This document shows positions 44,569-52,118 of a stretch of DNA of 64,000 nt, in pieces. How positions within the stretch are numbered: position 1 is the stretch's first letter; each line of letters opens with the position of its first letter. Both the position numbers and the translations under genes were made by a program. A model generated the notes under the pieces. It was not told the origin of the DNA and ran no database searches. It was given only the letters and a program-made list of their open reading frames with translations. Source of the stretch: Balneolaceae bacterium (GTDB lineage Bacteria > Bacteroidota > Rhodothermia > Balneolales > Balneolaceae). The stretch covers positions 2,194,976-2,258,975 of the forward strand of contig CP051242.1 of the NCBI GenBank assembly GCA_017795005.1. Reading direction: 5' to 3'.

Positions 44569-45807
44569 TTAGGCTTTCTTTGTTTTAAACATGGCTAATG
44601 TAAACCCAATCAAAGAAACCACAGTTAACACGAGCAATACAATTAAAAAAGGATGTATTGGTCTAGATTCGTATTCCCAGCCACTTAACTGATCATCAAT
44701 AGATGAAATTTGTTCCACTGTTAGCACATCTGCCTCATGGATAAGGTTACTCCATTCATTTTTGATCTTATCCGACCAGAATTCCTGAAATTTTAAATAG
44801 TCGTTATAACTTTCCGATGAAATAATTTCATCCTCACTTTTCTTTTTAGCTTCTTTCACGAAGTTATCCAGCGCTATAAAAAAGCTATAATTATTGTCGA
44901 ATGCTCCAAGATCCACATCAGAAAACTCAAGATACTGATCCATTGAACTCCACATCTTTTGAGAAGTTACCATTCTCCAGTCTCTCATTTTTTCATCAAT
45001 TCTGGTTTTCCACTCATTTTGTTTACCTCCACCATAAGCAGATAGCAATCGGTTTCCGATCTGTCCCCAGGCTTCTTCGAAATGATTTTGAACAGCGTAC
45101 ATTCTTAAATGATCTTCTACAGAAAGTGCCCGGTTCGTGGTTGCTGCATATTCTGTATTTTCTTCGATAATATTTTCAATCATCTCCAATGGATTATCAG
45201 ATTGTGATATTGTTCCGGATTCCATTTGTTCAGAAATCTCAGTTAGTCTTCCTGTACTCATAGAACGGTACGTTACCATTAATGAATCTACAACTCCCAT
45301 TACAAGCTCATCTCTGCGTTCCAAATTCTGTCTGTAGCGCTTTACAAGTGCTGCAAGACGTTCTTCACTCTCCATTGAGGTTGCAATCGCTTTGCGTAAA
45401 GAATCAGCCCTTGAATTCAGAAAGCTAATTTCTGATTTATACACAGCTACTTCACTACTTAATTCTGCAAGTCGCTTGTTTTGATTCTCAATAATCAAAA
45501 GTCGTTGCTCTGCTGAATTTACTTCTTGAGTAATTGCTTCAATTTGACCTGCAAAAGTTCTTGGATACAGGGCATTATCTAATAACTTACTATGGTTCTC
45601 GTATTTTTTTGAAAGGGAATCTATTTCCATTTTAAGGCTATCCACTTCCAATACACTTGAAGCATTTATTAAACCTTGCTCAATGCTAGAGTAAGTACTC
45701 TCGAAATTTGTTTTTATTTCGTGATCACTTTCCTGAGCCATTGCTCCACTGGTGATTAAGAATATCGATGCAATAACGTAGGTAATTCTTCTATTTAACT
45801 TTTTCAT
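44569..45807 (-). CDS. Exported coiled-coil protein with C-terminal membrane anchor, unknown
   Basis: A 412-residue protein. A signal peptide (ending AMAQ) is followed by a long coiled-coil rich in Leu, Glu and Lys at about residues 50-160 (for example QRLLIIENQNKRLAELSSEV), a helical middle domain (WKTRIDEKMRDWRMVTSQK), and a single C-terminal transmembrane helix (FLIVLLVLTVVSLIGFTLAMF) with a short basic tail. No family is recognised. Its start overlaps the preceding lipoprotein gene by 4 nt, so the two probably act together at the envelope. Confidence 0.65.
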   Translation of the reverse strand: MKKLNRRITYVIASIFLITSGAMAQESDHEIKTNFESTYSSIEQGLINASSVLEVDSLKMEIDSLSKKYENHSKLLDNALYPRTFAGQIEAITQEVNSAEQRLLIIENQNKRLAELSSEVAVYKSEISFLNSRADSLRKAIATSMESEERLAALVKRYRQNLERRDELVMGVVDSLMVTYRSMSTGRLTEISEQMESGTISQSDNPLEMIENIIEENTEYAATTNRALSVEDHLRMYAVQNHFEEAWGQIGNRLLSAYGGGKQNEWKTRIDEKMRDWRMVTSQKMWSSMDQYLEFSDVDLGAFDNNYSFFIALDNFVKEAKKKSEDEIISSESYNDYLKFQEFWSDKIKNEWSNLIHEADVLTVEQISSIDDQLSGWEYESRPIHPFLIVLLVLTVVSLIGFTLAMFKTKKA

Positions 45808-46283
45808 GATGTAATCTCCTCAACATAAATTCCATTCTCGTTTAATAATATTGCCACATTGTTGGTTTCGTCAATCAATTGAACTACCGGATCTCTCCAG
45901 TTGAATGCAGGTGAAAGCAATCCATCTGCATCAACCAAGATCTTTTTTTCTAATTTAAACTCTCCACGTTTTGGAGCCATTACATATACATGCTTGAATT
46001 TATCTGCAGTGATAAAATAATAGCCTTGATGGTTGCGGATCATTCGCACCTCGGAAATCATTACCGAAGAAGAATCATTGAATTCTTCGAATTGAAACGG
46101 AAGAATAGAATAGCTTAGCCCATGTCGTAGATCTGTTACATTTCCTTCGGAATCAGGTATTAAAACAGATTCGATTTGTTGGGCATAATTTACATTTTTT
46201 ACGACCAGCGACTTATTGCAAGCCTGTAAAAAAAATGTGGATAGTAAAACAAAAGCCAGCGTTGATTTTTTTAGAATAGTCAT
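45804..46283 (-). CDS. Small lipoprotein, unknown
   Basis: A 159-residue protein with lipoprotein signal MTILKKSTLAFVLLSTFFLQAC (lipobox LQAC, split here as MTILKKSTLAF and VLLSTFFLQAC). The mature part is beta-rich (YYFITADKFKHVYVMAP, VQLIDETNNVAILLNENG). A strong Shine-Dalgarno GAGGAGG lies 6 nt upstream, next to a 7-bp hairpin (GATTAAA / TTTAATC). It is the first gene of a two-gene unit with the coiled-coil protein. Family not recognised. Confidence 0.6.
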   Translation of the reverse strand: MTILKKSTLAFVLLSTFFLQACNKSLVVKNVNYAQQIESVLIPDSEGNVTDLRHGLSYSILPFQFEEFNDSSSVMISEVRMIRNHQGYYFITADKFKHVYVMAPKRGEFKLEKKILVDADGLLSPAFNWRDPVVQLIDETNNVAILLNENGIYVEEITS

Positions 46284-46349
46284 CTGGTCCTCCTCGATTA
46301 AATTTTGGTTTAATCAATTATAGACCAGTTACCGGATTTTGTTTCTGGC

Positions 46350-46892
46350 TTAAAGAATAATAATTGACTCTACAGGGGCTGTTTTGCTTAATGAGTCTCT
46401 CCCTTTCAAAAAGCTTAGCTCCATAATGAAAGAATAACCAATAACTTCGCCTCCCAGCCTCTCCACTAATCTGGTTGCCGCAGAAGCAGAACCACCAGTA
46501 GCTATTAAGTCATCATGAATAACCACTTTTGCTCCTTCTTTGAAGGCATCACTGTGAAGTTCGAGTGAGTCTTCTCCATATTCTAAAGCATAAGTTTCCG
46601 AGATAGTGTCAGAAGGTAGCTTGCCCGGCTTGCGTACTGGAATAAACCCTGCATTAAGATCCTGTGCCATATTAGTTCCAAACAAAAAACCTCTGGATTC
46701 CAGCCCAACAATATAATCCACTTGTTTTTCAAGCCAGGGCTCTGTTAACATAAAAGAAGTAAGTTGTAATGCTTTTTTATCTGCTAGTAATGTGGTTATA
46801 TCTTTAAACTGAATACCTGGTTTCGGGAAATCAGGAATAGTTCTGATATTTTCGATTAAATACTCTTTTATACTTTCTTCTACTTTTTGCAT
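46350..46892 (-). CDS. apt: Adenine phosphoribosyltransferase
   Basis: Converts adenine + PRPP to AMP in purine salvage. From ATG 46892 (MQKVEESIKEYL) the protein has 180 residues, the normal size; an ATG at 46940 would add 16 hydrophobic, non-conserved residues and lies upstream of the likely promoter. Motifs: IPDFPKPGIQFKDIT, GLESRGFLFG, the PRPP-binding VVIHDDLIATGGSA and ERLGGEVIGYSFIMEL. Confidence 0.94.
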   Translation of the reverse strand: MQKVEESIKEYLIENIRTIPDFPKPGIQFKDITTLLADKKALQLTSFMLTEPWLEKQVDYIVGLESRGFLFGTNMAQDLNAGFIPVRKPGKLPSDTISETYALEYGEDSLELHSDAFKEGAKVVIHDDLIATGGSASAATRLVERLGGEVIGYSFIMELSFLKGRDSLSKTAPVESIIIL

Positions 46893-46912
46893 GGGAATTG
46901 AATTAATTTGCA

Positions 46913-46920
46913 CGAAGGTA
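46913..46920 (-). promoter_or_regulatory. Possible promoter -7 element for apt
   Basis: The minus strand reads TACCTTCG, the same octamer as upstream of the response regulator at 29791. CTTG lies 21 nt upstream in the -33 position. It would give a leader of roughly 15 nt before the ATG at 46892 and excludes the longer start at 46940. Confidence 0.45.
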
Positions 46921-46949
46921 GACAAAAGCAAACCCATCAATCAAGTTAA

Positions 46950-46975
46950 ATGACCAATTTAAATGACCAATTTAA
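46950..46975 (+). repeat. Tandem 13-nt duplication over the tadA start codon
   Basis: ATGACCAATTTAA occurs twice in direct tandem (46950-46962 and 46963-46975), followed by a third partial copy ATGAACCAATTT. Only the ATG at 46963 opens the tadA frame. The first ATG opens a nine-codon frame ending in TGA at 46979, overlapping the true start. Confidence 0.7.
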
Positions 46976-47445
46976 ATGAACCAATTTGGCAATCTCATCA
47001 GCGCTTTATGGCAAAAGCTGTAATGCTGGCTGAACAAGCGTTTGAAGAAGGAGAAGTACCCGTTGGTGCGATAGTTGTTCACAATAATATTATTGTTGGA
47101 AAAGGATATAATCAGGTAGAAAAACTAGGTGACCCAACGGCTCATGCAGAAATGCTGGCTATTTCTGCAGCTTGTGACACACTGGAAGAAAAATATCTTA
47201 GTGATTGTACTTTATATGTAACCCTTGAACCGTGTCCTATGTGCGCAGGTGCTTTAGTATGGTCTAAGATTGGAACCATTGTTTATGGTGCTTCTGACCC
47301 TAAATCCGGGGCTTCAGGAAGCGTATTTAATATCACTCAAAATGAAGTTTTAAATCATAAGGCAGAAGTAATACAGGGAATTCTGGAACAGGACTGTGAG
47401 TATCTTTTAAAAGCTTTTTTCTCTTCTAAAAGAATGAAATATTAA
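46963..47445 (+). CDS. tadA: tRNA-specific adenosine deaminase
   Basis: Deaminates adenosine to inosine at the wobble position of tRNA-Arg(ACG). It has 160 residues with the zinc deaminase signature HAEM and PCPMCAGALVWSKI. VGAIVV near the N-terminus and YGASDPKSGASGS are family features. No good ribosome binding site is seen, and the start is within a tandem duplication. It converges with the large fusion gene, overlapping it by 4 nt. Confidence 0.93.
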   Translation: MTNLNEPIWQSHQRFMAKAVMLAEQAFEEGEVPVGAIVVHNNIIVGKGYNQVEKLGDPTAHAEMLAISAACDTLEEKYLSDCTLYVTLEPCPMCAGALVWSKIGTIVYGASDPKSGASGSVFNITQNEVLNHKAEVIQGILEQDCEYLLKAFFSSKRMKY

Positions 47446-49892
47446 CGTAGTAATGATAATAAATGAGAAACAGATGGAGTCTTTATAGAAGGATTATTCT
47501 CTTTTACCTGCTTACCAATTTCAAATGCTATTCTCCATTGTTTCATTAACGTTCTTATCCCATAAAAGAACGAGTGACTAGGGTCATAAATATTAGTAGA
47601 CTCAGAGGTCACTCCATTAACTTCAATTACTTTGATCCCTGCTCCTCTTTTTAAGTGATCTTTGGATGGAACCTTTATATCGTACCGCCCAAAATAAAAT
47701 CCTTCAAAGCTTTTACTTATCCGGTCAATTTCTTCAACCAATTTTTCTGTCTGTAATTCACTTCCATCGTAAAAAACAGCCCCACGGGAATGAGTTCCTA
47801 ACTCTACAAGTTTAATAATCTTTCCTTTTTCAGGTATTTCATAAAGATCATCAATATGCTGGTCGAAATGATACTTTGCCATACAGACCGCTCTCGAATC
47901 CTTCAAAATAAGTTCTTCAAGTGTATGCTTTCCATCACCCGTTAATTTCAGATATACTTTTTTAGTAATGGAAAAGACCTTCCCTTTACTTTGATCAGGA
48001 AATCGATAATAAAAAACACCGAACTCCTCTCCTTCTATAAATTCCTGAATAACATGACCTGTTGATAGGTTTGGTATTAATACATTTAATTCTTCTTCAT
48101 CTTTTATGATGTTTACCCCTTTCCCACGTTCACCTACATCCGGTTTTATAACAATCGGATAGTTCAAGTTGTTCTCTTTTATAAATGAGTCGACTATATC
48201 CTTTTTTTTCTCATCTGATTCTTCTCCTTCGATGAAACCAAACTTAGCAACCGATTCAATCGTTTTTATATTCTTAAGAATCCCAATTTTTGACTCTCGG
48301 ATAAACCCACCTTCAGGGATAGCAGGGTTAGCGAGTGTGAACATAGTAAAGCTTCTGAATTTAATCCATAACCCAATTATGTAGATAAAAACTGGCAGAT
48401 AAACGATAAAGGGAGGCCAGAATTCCCAGTTTGTTATACGTTTCCATTTACCAAGCAAGACTCTTCTTCCTCTGAATGTAAACATTGGGATCAGAATTTT
48501 GAATAGCAGATATGCTACAATAAAAAAGCCCAATAATACCCATAGTGCATAATCTTGATAGAGATTAAAATAACTCAGCATTTTTTGTCCGGATATGGCA
48601 GCTAATCCAACGAGAGCAGGAGTCCAAAGAATAGAGGCAACTCCGAAATAGAAAATAAACATCCAGAAACTTGCTCCGATTGCCCCTGCGGAAAAATAAG
48701 TTGGAAACCTAGTTCCTGGTATAAAACGACTGGCAATAATAATTGCCGGACCTTTAGCTTCAAACCAGTGATATGATTTCTCTACATCTTTTTCATTTAT
48801 AAACCATTTTAAAGGTGCTTTGTGTAATGTACTGGAAGCCAGCCATTTACCTGATAAATAAACAAGGATATCTCCAAAGAAGATTCCAAAAAGGCAAGCA
48901 AATAAACCCGGGAAAAAACCAATTAAACCACGTGCTATTAAAAGCCCTGTACCAATACATGTCAGATCTTCTGAGATTAAAGTTGATAGTACTATTACTA
49001 TCATTAGAATCAGAAGTGCTTTACCCTCTGCACTAACATTATTTGAAATATCAAATGGTAATAAAGATTGAACCTCTCTAAGTGATGAAATTTCTGAATC
49101 TAATGTCTTGTCTTCAACAGACATCAAATAAAAAGCTAAATCAGATGCCGCCTTCTCTTTTCCATCTTGATTTTCATAGAATTTAAACATGCTTTGAGGA
49201 AGAAGTCTTGCATGTTCCTTAGCTAGTTCCAGTGAGACTCCGGACTCATCAAATTGCTGAATAAGTACCGGAATTTTAATCTGGTTTAGATTAGTTCTGA
49301 TCAATCGTTGATCTGAATCCAATTGTATTTTAGCCCGAGTGATTTTTTCATTTAGATTACCAAATAACCCGAAATGAGGGACTAAATATTTAATGGTCAT
49401 AAAAAAAACATGCTTTGTCCTGTACAATGCATGATTCAGATGGTAGCCACCAAGCAATTCTAACTCGGTTACTCCAATAGCATTGATTAAGCTTAATGAT
49501 TTTGTTTTCTCAGGATATTTGGATGAAAAGTGAATTGCAGGACCTCCTCCCACAGCTTCACCTAGTACATGTACAGATATTACCCCAATAGAATCCAGAT
49601 AATTAGCCGCCAGTTTTGCTTGGTTTTGATATGAAAGGTCGGCGTATTCAGATGAATAACTCCAATAAATAAAATTTTTACTTTTAGAAACTTCGTTAAC
49701 TATTTCATTTTTGGTAATTAAAGGATCTGAAAAGTATAAAACCCAGGAATCTGTCTGTTTGGTAATACTCTTGATACTAGGAGTCTCTGTATCTGAAAGA
49801 TTTATTAAGACGTTAGAAATAAACAGTAAAACAAGATAAATGGATATAAAAAGCTTCCATCCGTGCTTTAAAGAAGCTTTTTTTAAACTCAT
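47442..49892 (-). CDS. Three-part membrane fusion: inactive alpha/beta-hydrolase, DedA/VTT, ATP-grasp ligase
   Basis: An 816-residue protein. Residues 11-30 are a transmembrane anchor. Residues about 45-260 look like an alpha/beta hydrolase, but the nucleophile elbow reads VLGEAVGGG, with Ala113 where the catalytic Ser should be. Residues about 290-470 are a DedA/VTT domain: FFGDILVYLSGKW and the conserved SRFIPGTRFPTYFSAG, with several transmembrane helices. A further helix pair follows at about 490-512. Residues about 520-800 are an ATP-grasp ligase: ANPAIPEGG, IRESK, IVIKPDVGERGKGV, VIQEFIEGEEFGVFYYR and metal-binding KVIEVNGVTSES. DedA proteins move or scramble lipids; ATP-grasp enzymes form amide or ester bonds. 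It is the last gene after N-acyltransferase, PlsC and DinB genes, so a role in making and flipping an amino lipid is an attractive inference. Confidence 0.8.
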   Translation of the reverse strand: MSLKKASLKHGWKLFISIYLVLLFISNVLINLSDTETPSIKSITKQTDSWVLYFSDPLITKNEIVNEVSKSKNFIYWSYSSEYADLSYQNQAKLAANYLDSIGVISVHVLGEAVGGGPAIHFSSKYPEKTKSLSLINAIGVTELELLGGYHLNHALYRTKHVFFMTIKYLVPHFGLFGNLNEKITRAKIQLDSDQRLIRTNLNQIKIPVLIQQFDESGVSLELAKEHARLLPQSMFKFYENQDGKEKAASDLAFYLMSVEDKTLDSEISSLREVQSLLPFDISNNVSAEGKALLILMIVIVLSTLISEDLTCIGTGLLIARGLIGFFPGLFACLFGIFFGDILVYLSGKWLASSTLHKAPLKWFINEKDVEKSYHWFEAKGPAIIIASRFIPGTRFPTYFSAGAIGASFWMFIFYFGVASILWTPALVGLAAISGQKMLSYFNLYQDYALWVLLGFFIVAYLLFKILIPMFTFRGRRVLLGKWKRITNWEFWPPFIVYLPVFIYIIGLWIKFRSFTMFTLANPAIPEGGFIRESKIGILKNIKTIESVAKFGFIEGEESDEKKKDIVDSFIKENNLNYPIVIKPDVGERGKGVNIIKDEEELNVLIPNLSTGHVIQEFIEGEEFGVFYYRFPDQSKGKVFSITKKVYLKLTGDGKHTLEELILKDSRAVCMAKYHFDQHIDDLYEIPEKGKIIKLVELGTHSRGAVFYDGSELQTEKLVEEIDRISKSFEGFYFGRYDIKVPSKDHLKRGAGIKVIEVNGVTSESTNIYDPSHSFFYGIRTLMKQWRIAFEIGKQVKENNPSIKTPSVSHLLSLLR

Positions 49893-49907
49893 AGCAAATT
49901 AAGCTCT

Positions 49908-50444
49908 TTAAGAAGCTTGTACACTTATACTAGATTCATGCTCGTGCTTTAATGTAGAAGGTGCTACTCCGAATTCTGGAGATGGCTCAAATCCCATAGT
50001 TTTAAGTATCAAACCAATTAAGGCGTAATGATGAACGGTATGACTAATCAAAAACTGAAGTTCTCTTCTGATTGTAGATTCACTTAATGGAGAATCTTCT
50101 TCTCCTATTCCTTCATTGCTCCTGACTTTAACTTTTTTAACCAAATCTGATGCTTCAATCTTTCTGAGTGACTGAGATATATTTTGCATATTCGAGATCA
50201 TAAATTCTCTGTCATTTTCCAGTCTTAGATTTCTTTCTCTTGCATCATAATCAACTAATCCATTTTGCTCATCTAAAAGACTGAAATAATGTTCTATTAT
50301 ATGACGAAAATGTCTTCCAATACCACTTTTATTGTACTTACCATCATTGGCTGAATATTGATCATCAGAGACTTCAGAAAGAAGTTCTATGCCTTGATTT
50401 AAAAAAAATATATTTGATTTAACTACTGGCAATCTCTTTTGCAT
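49908..50444 (-). CDS. DinB-like putative metal-binding protein
   Basis: A 178-residue helical protein resembling the DinB/YfiT four-helix bundle family. The His ligands expected for a metal site occur in GIGRHFRHIIEHY and HTVHHYALIGLIL. Members act as thiol-dependent transferases or have unknown roles. It overlaps the PlsC gene by 26 nt and ends 15 nt before the fusion gene, so it is embedded in the lipid operon, where its role is unknown. Confidence 0.7.
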   Translation of the reverse strand: MQKRLPVVKSNIFFLNQGIELLSEVSDDQYSANDGKYNKSGIGRHFRHIIEHYFSLLDEQNGLVDYDARERNLRLENDREFMISNMQNISQSLRKIEASDLVKKVKVRSNEGIGEEDSPLSESTIRRELQFLISHTVHHYALIGLILKTMGFEPSPEFGVAPSTLKHEHESSISVQAS

Positions 50445-51210
50445 ATGTTTCTGAGTCTATCACTGGTATAAATGTTTGCTCAACTAGTTTTTGAACTGTT
50501 TTGGCCAAAACCTTACGGTTTGAATTTATGGTGGTTTCGTGACTAAAAGTAATGGTTGCTGAGAACTCTTTCATCACAAAAAGGTAAAATAAATGCTTAA
50601 AAAAAGGAGTATCGTCCCACCAGCAAACTGATTGATATGCAGGTCGTTCGTTGTCAGGAGTATCATAACTCAAAGATACACAATGAACAGGTAATTCTTC
50701 TTCTGCAGGAAATTGAAACAAAGAAGACTTAAAAGGCAAAATTTCTGCACCAACACTTGTTGTGCCTTCAGGAAATAATACTATTCCCTGAGAATTAGTT
50801 AAATGTTTTGATATTTCATCATTTACACGTGCAACATCGCTTCTTTTTTTTCTATCAATAAATAATATGCCTGATGTTTCTAAGATAAACCCAATTAAAG
50901 GCCATTCTCTTACTTCACTTTTAGCTATGAAGGTACAATTCAACTGTGAAAAGAGAACCCATACATCGGCATAGCTTAAGTGATTTGAAACAAGAAAAAA
51001 AGGCGGTTTAGGCGCTTCTCCTTCAACTTTAATTTTAATTCCACAAATTCGGGATGTAGCTTCTCCCCATTTCTTTCTGTTTTTGGCAGACCAGCCAATC
51101 TTATCAACTCCTAAAAAAGATAATGCTCTTCCTATTATAATTTTGAAATAGTAATAAAGAGTAGTTAGTAAAAATACAATGAGCTTAAATACCGCCGTAA
51201 CCTTTCGCAT
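50419..51210 (-). CDS. 1-acyl-glycerol-3-phosphate-type acyltransferase (PlsC/OlsA/GlsA-like)
   Basis: A 263-residue membrane-attached acyltransferase. The N-terminal hydrophobic helix is VFKLIVFLLTTLYYYFKIII. Acyltransferase motifs: NHLSYADVW (the HX4D catalytic pair), a FIDRKKR segment and LFPEGTTS. In lipid operons paired with an OlsB/GlsB-type enzyme, such proteins O-acylate the hydroxy fatty acid of ornithine or glycine lipids. Its neighbour 18 nt upstream is of exactly that type, so this is the likely second acylation enzyme; a PlsC role in phospholipid synthesis is the alternative. Confidence 0.85.
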   Translation of the reverse strand: MRKVTAVFKLIVFLLTTLYYYFKIIIGRALSFLGVDKIGWSAKNRKKWGEATSRICGIKIKVEGEAPKPPFFLVSNHLSYADVWVLFSQLNCTFIAKSEVREWPLIGFILETSGILFIDRKKRSDVARVNDEISKHLTNSQGIVLFPEGTTSVGAEILPFKSSLFQFPAEEELPVHCVSLSYDTPDNERPAYQSVCWWDDTPFFKHLFYLFVMKEFSATITFSHETTINSNRKVLAKTVQKLVEQTFIPVIDSETYAKEIASS

Positions 51211-51228
51211 GGTAGAAATTAACTAATT

Positions 51229-52014
51229 CTACCTAAAAAAAAGTGTTTTAGATTGCTCCGATAGGTTTTCAATATCGAGTAAGATTAGGAAGTCTATGGT
51301 TTTAAAAATTGAGTCTAACGCAGGTTCACTACAAACTGTCACTCCAATATCCATGTAAAGTCTGAAAAGCTGTGGCAATTTTACTTCATCATTAAATGAG
51401 AAATTTCCGGCTAAGCTTAAACATTCAAAATTTTTCTGCACAGGTATTAAATAATCAGAATGCAGGTATTCATTTTGTTTTAAATAATTAAGAACAGCTT
51501 TACCTTCAGCAGGATTTTGACTGGTAATAGAACAACAACCGAATAAATACTTTTTCTTTGAGAGTACTAAATATTTTGCCAGACCTCTCCATAAAAGATA
51601 TAATACCCTTCCGCTTCTGTGGTCCATATGGATACAAGCTCTTCCTAATTCAACTACATTATTAAGTACTTCTTCCGGAAACTTTGTTATGTCAAATTCT
51701 GATTGGGTATAAAAACCAATCCCAGATTCTGCCATGGAATTGTCTTGCATTCTGTAAGTCCCAATAACCTGATTTGATTCATTTTCAACCACAATAAGAT
51801 GATGACATTGTGCATCAAACTCATCTTCATCCATCTGATTCTGATAGGATGTTTCTAATCCTTCACCAAGTTCGATATTGAAGACATCAAACCTAAGCTT
51901 AAGAGCTTCTTCAATTTCCCCTCTGGACTGCGCAATTTTTACAGAATATTTATGCCCCGGAATTGAAAGGCTTGTTACATTTGTTGATATGGATGTATGT
52001 TCCGAAGTACTCAC
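51229..52014 (-). CDS. Amino-acid N-acyltransferase of the OlsB/GlsB type
   Basis: A 261-residue GNAT-like acyltransferase of the ornithine/glycine-lipid and hemolysin-like acetyltransferase family. Diagnostic pieces are ALKLRFDVFNIELGEG, DEFDAQCHHLIV, IGTYRMQ, VVELGRACIHMDHRSGRVLYLLWRGL, FGCCSI, and the end LFRLYMDIGVTVCSEPALD ... TIDFLILLD. OlsB transfers a 3-hydroxy fatty acid from acyl carrier protein to ornithine; in Bacteroides GlsB does this to glycine. The amino acid used here cannot be told by eye. It is the first gene of the four-gene minus-strand operon. Confidence 0.85.
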   Translation of the reverse strand: MSTSEHTSISTNVTSLSIPGHKYSVKIAQSRGEIEEALKLRFDVFNIELGEGLETSYQNQMDEDEFDAQCHHLIVVENESNQVIGTYRMQDNSMAESGIGFYTQSEFDITKFPEEVLNNVVELGRACIHMDHRSGRVLYLLWRGLAKYLVLSKKKYLFGCCSITSQNPAEGKAVLNYLKQNEYLHSDYLIPVQKNFECLSLAGNFSFNDEVKLPQLFRLYMDIGVTVCSEPALDSIFKTIDFLILLDIENLSEQSKTLFFR

Positions 52015-52029
52015 GTTTAACTAATTCAA

Positions 52030-52063
52030 TTTTGAAGAGTATAAACAGACATTGTTATCTTAG
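52030..52063 (+). promoter_or_regulatory. Promoter for the alpha/beta hydrolase gene
   Basis: TTTTG at 52030-52034 and TATCTTAG at 52056-52063 resemble the -33 TTTG and -7 TAnnTTTG elements with a 21 nt spacer. The ATG is 56 nt downstream at 52119. The 104 nt gap also has to hold the start signals of the divergent lipid operon, for which no clear motif was seen. Confidence 0.45.
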
Positions 52064-52118
52064 TATCACGAATATATAAATTCATTATTTCCAAAAATCA
52101 AATCCTGGCCACAATAAT

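Noticed and set aside
46893-46940. Longer apt start
   Set aside because: The added residues are hydrophobic and not typical of Apt, and the start lies upstream of the promoter-like site.
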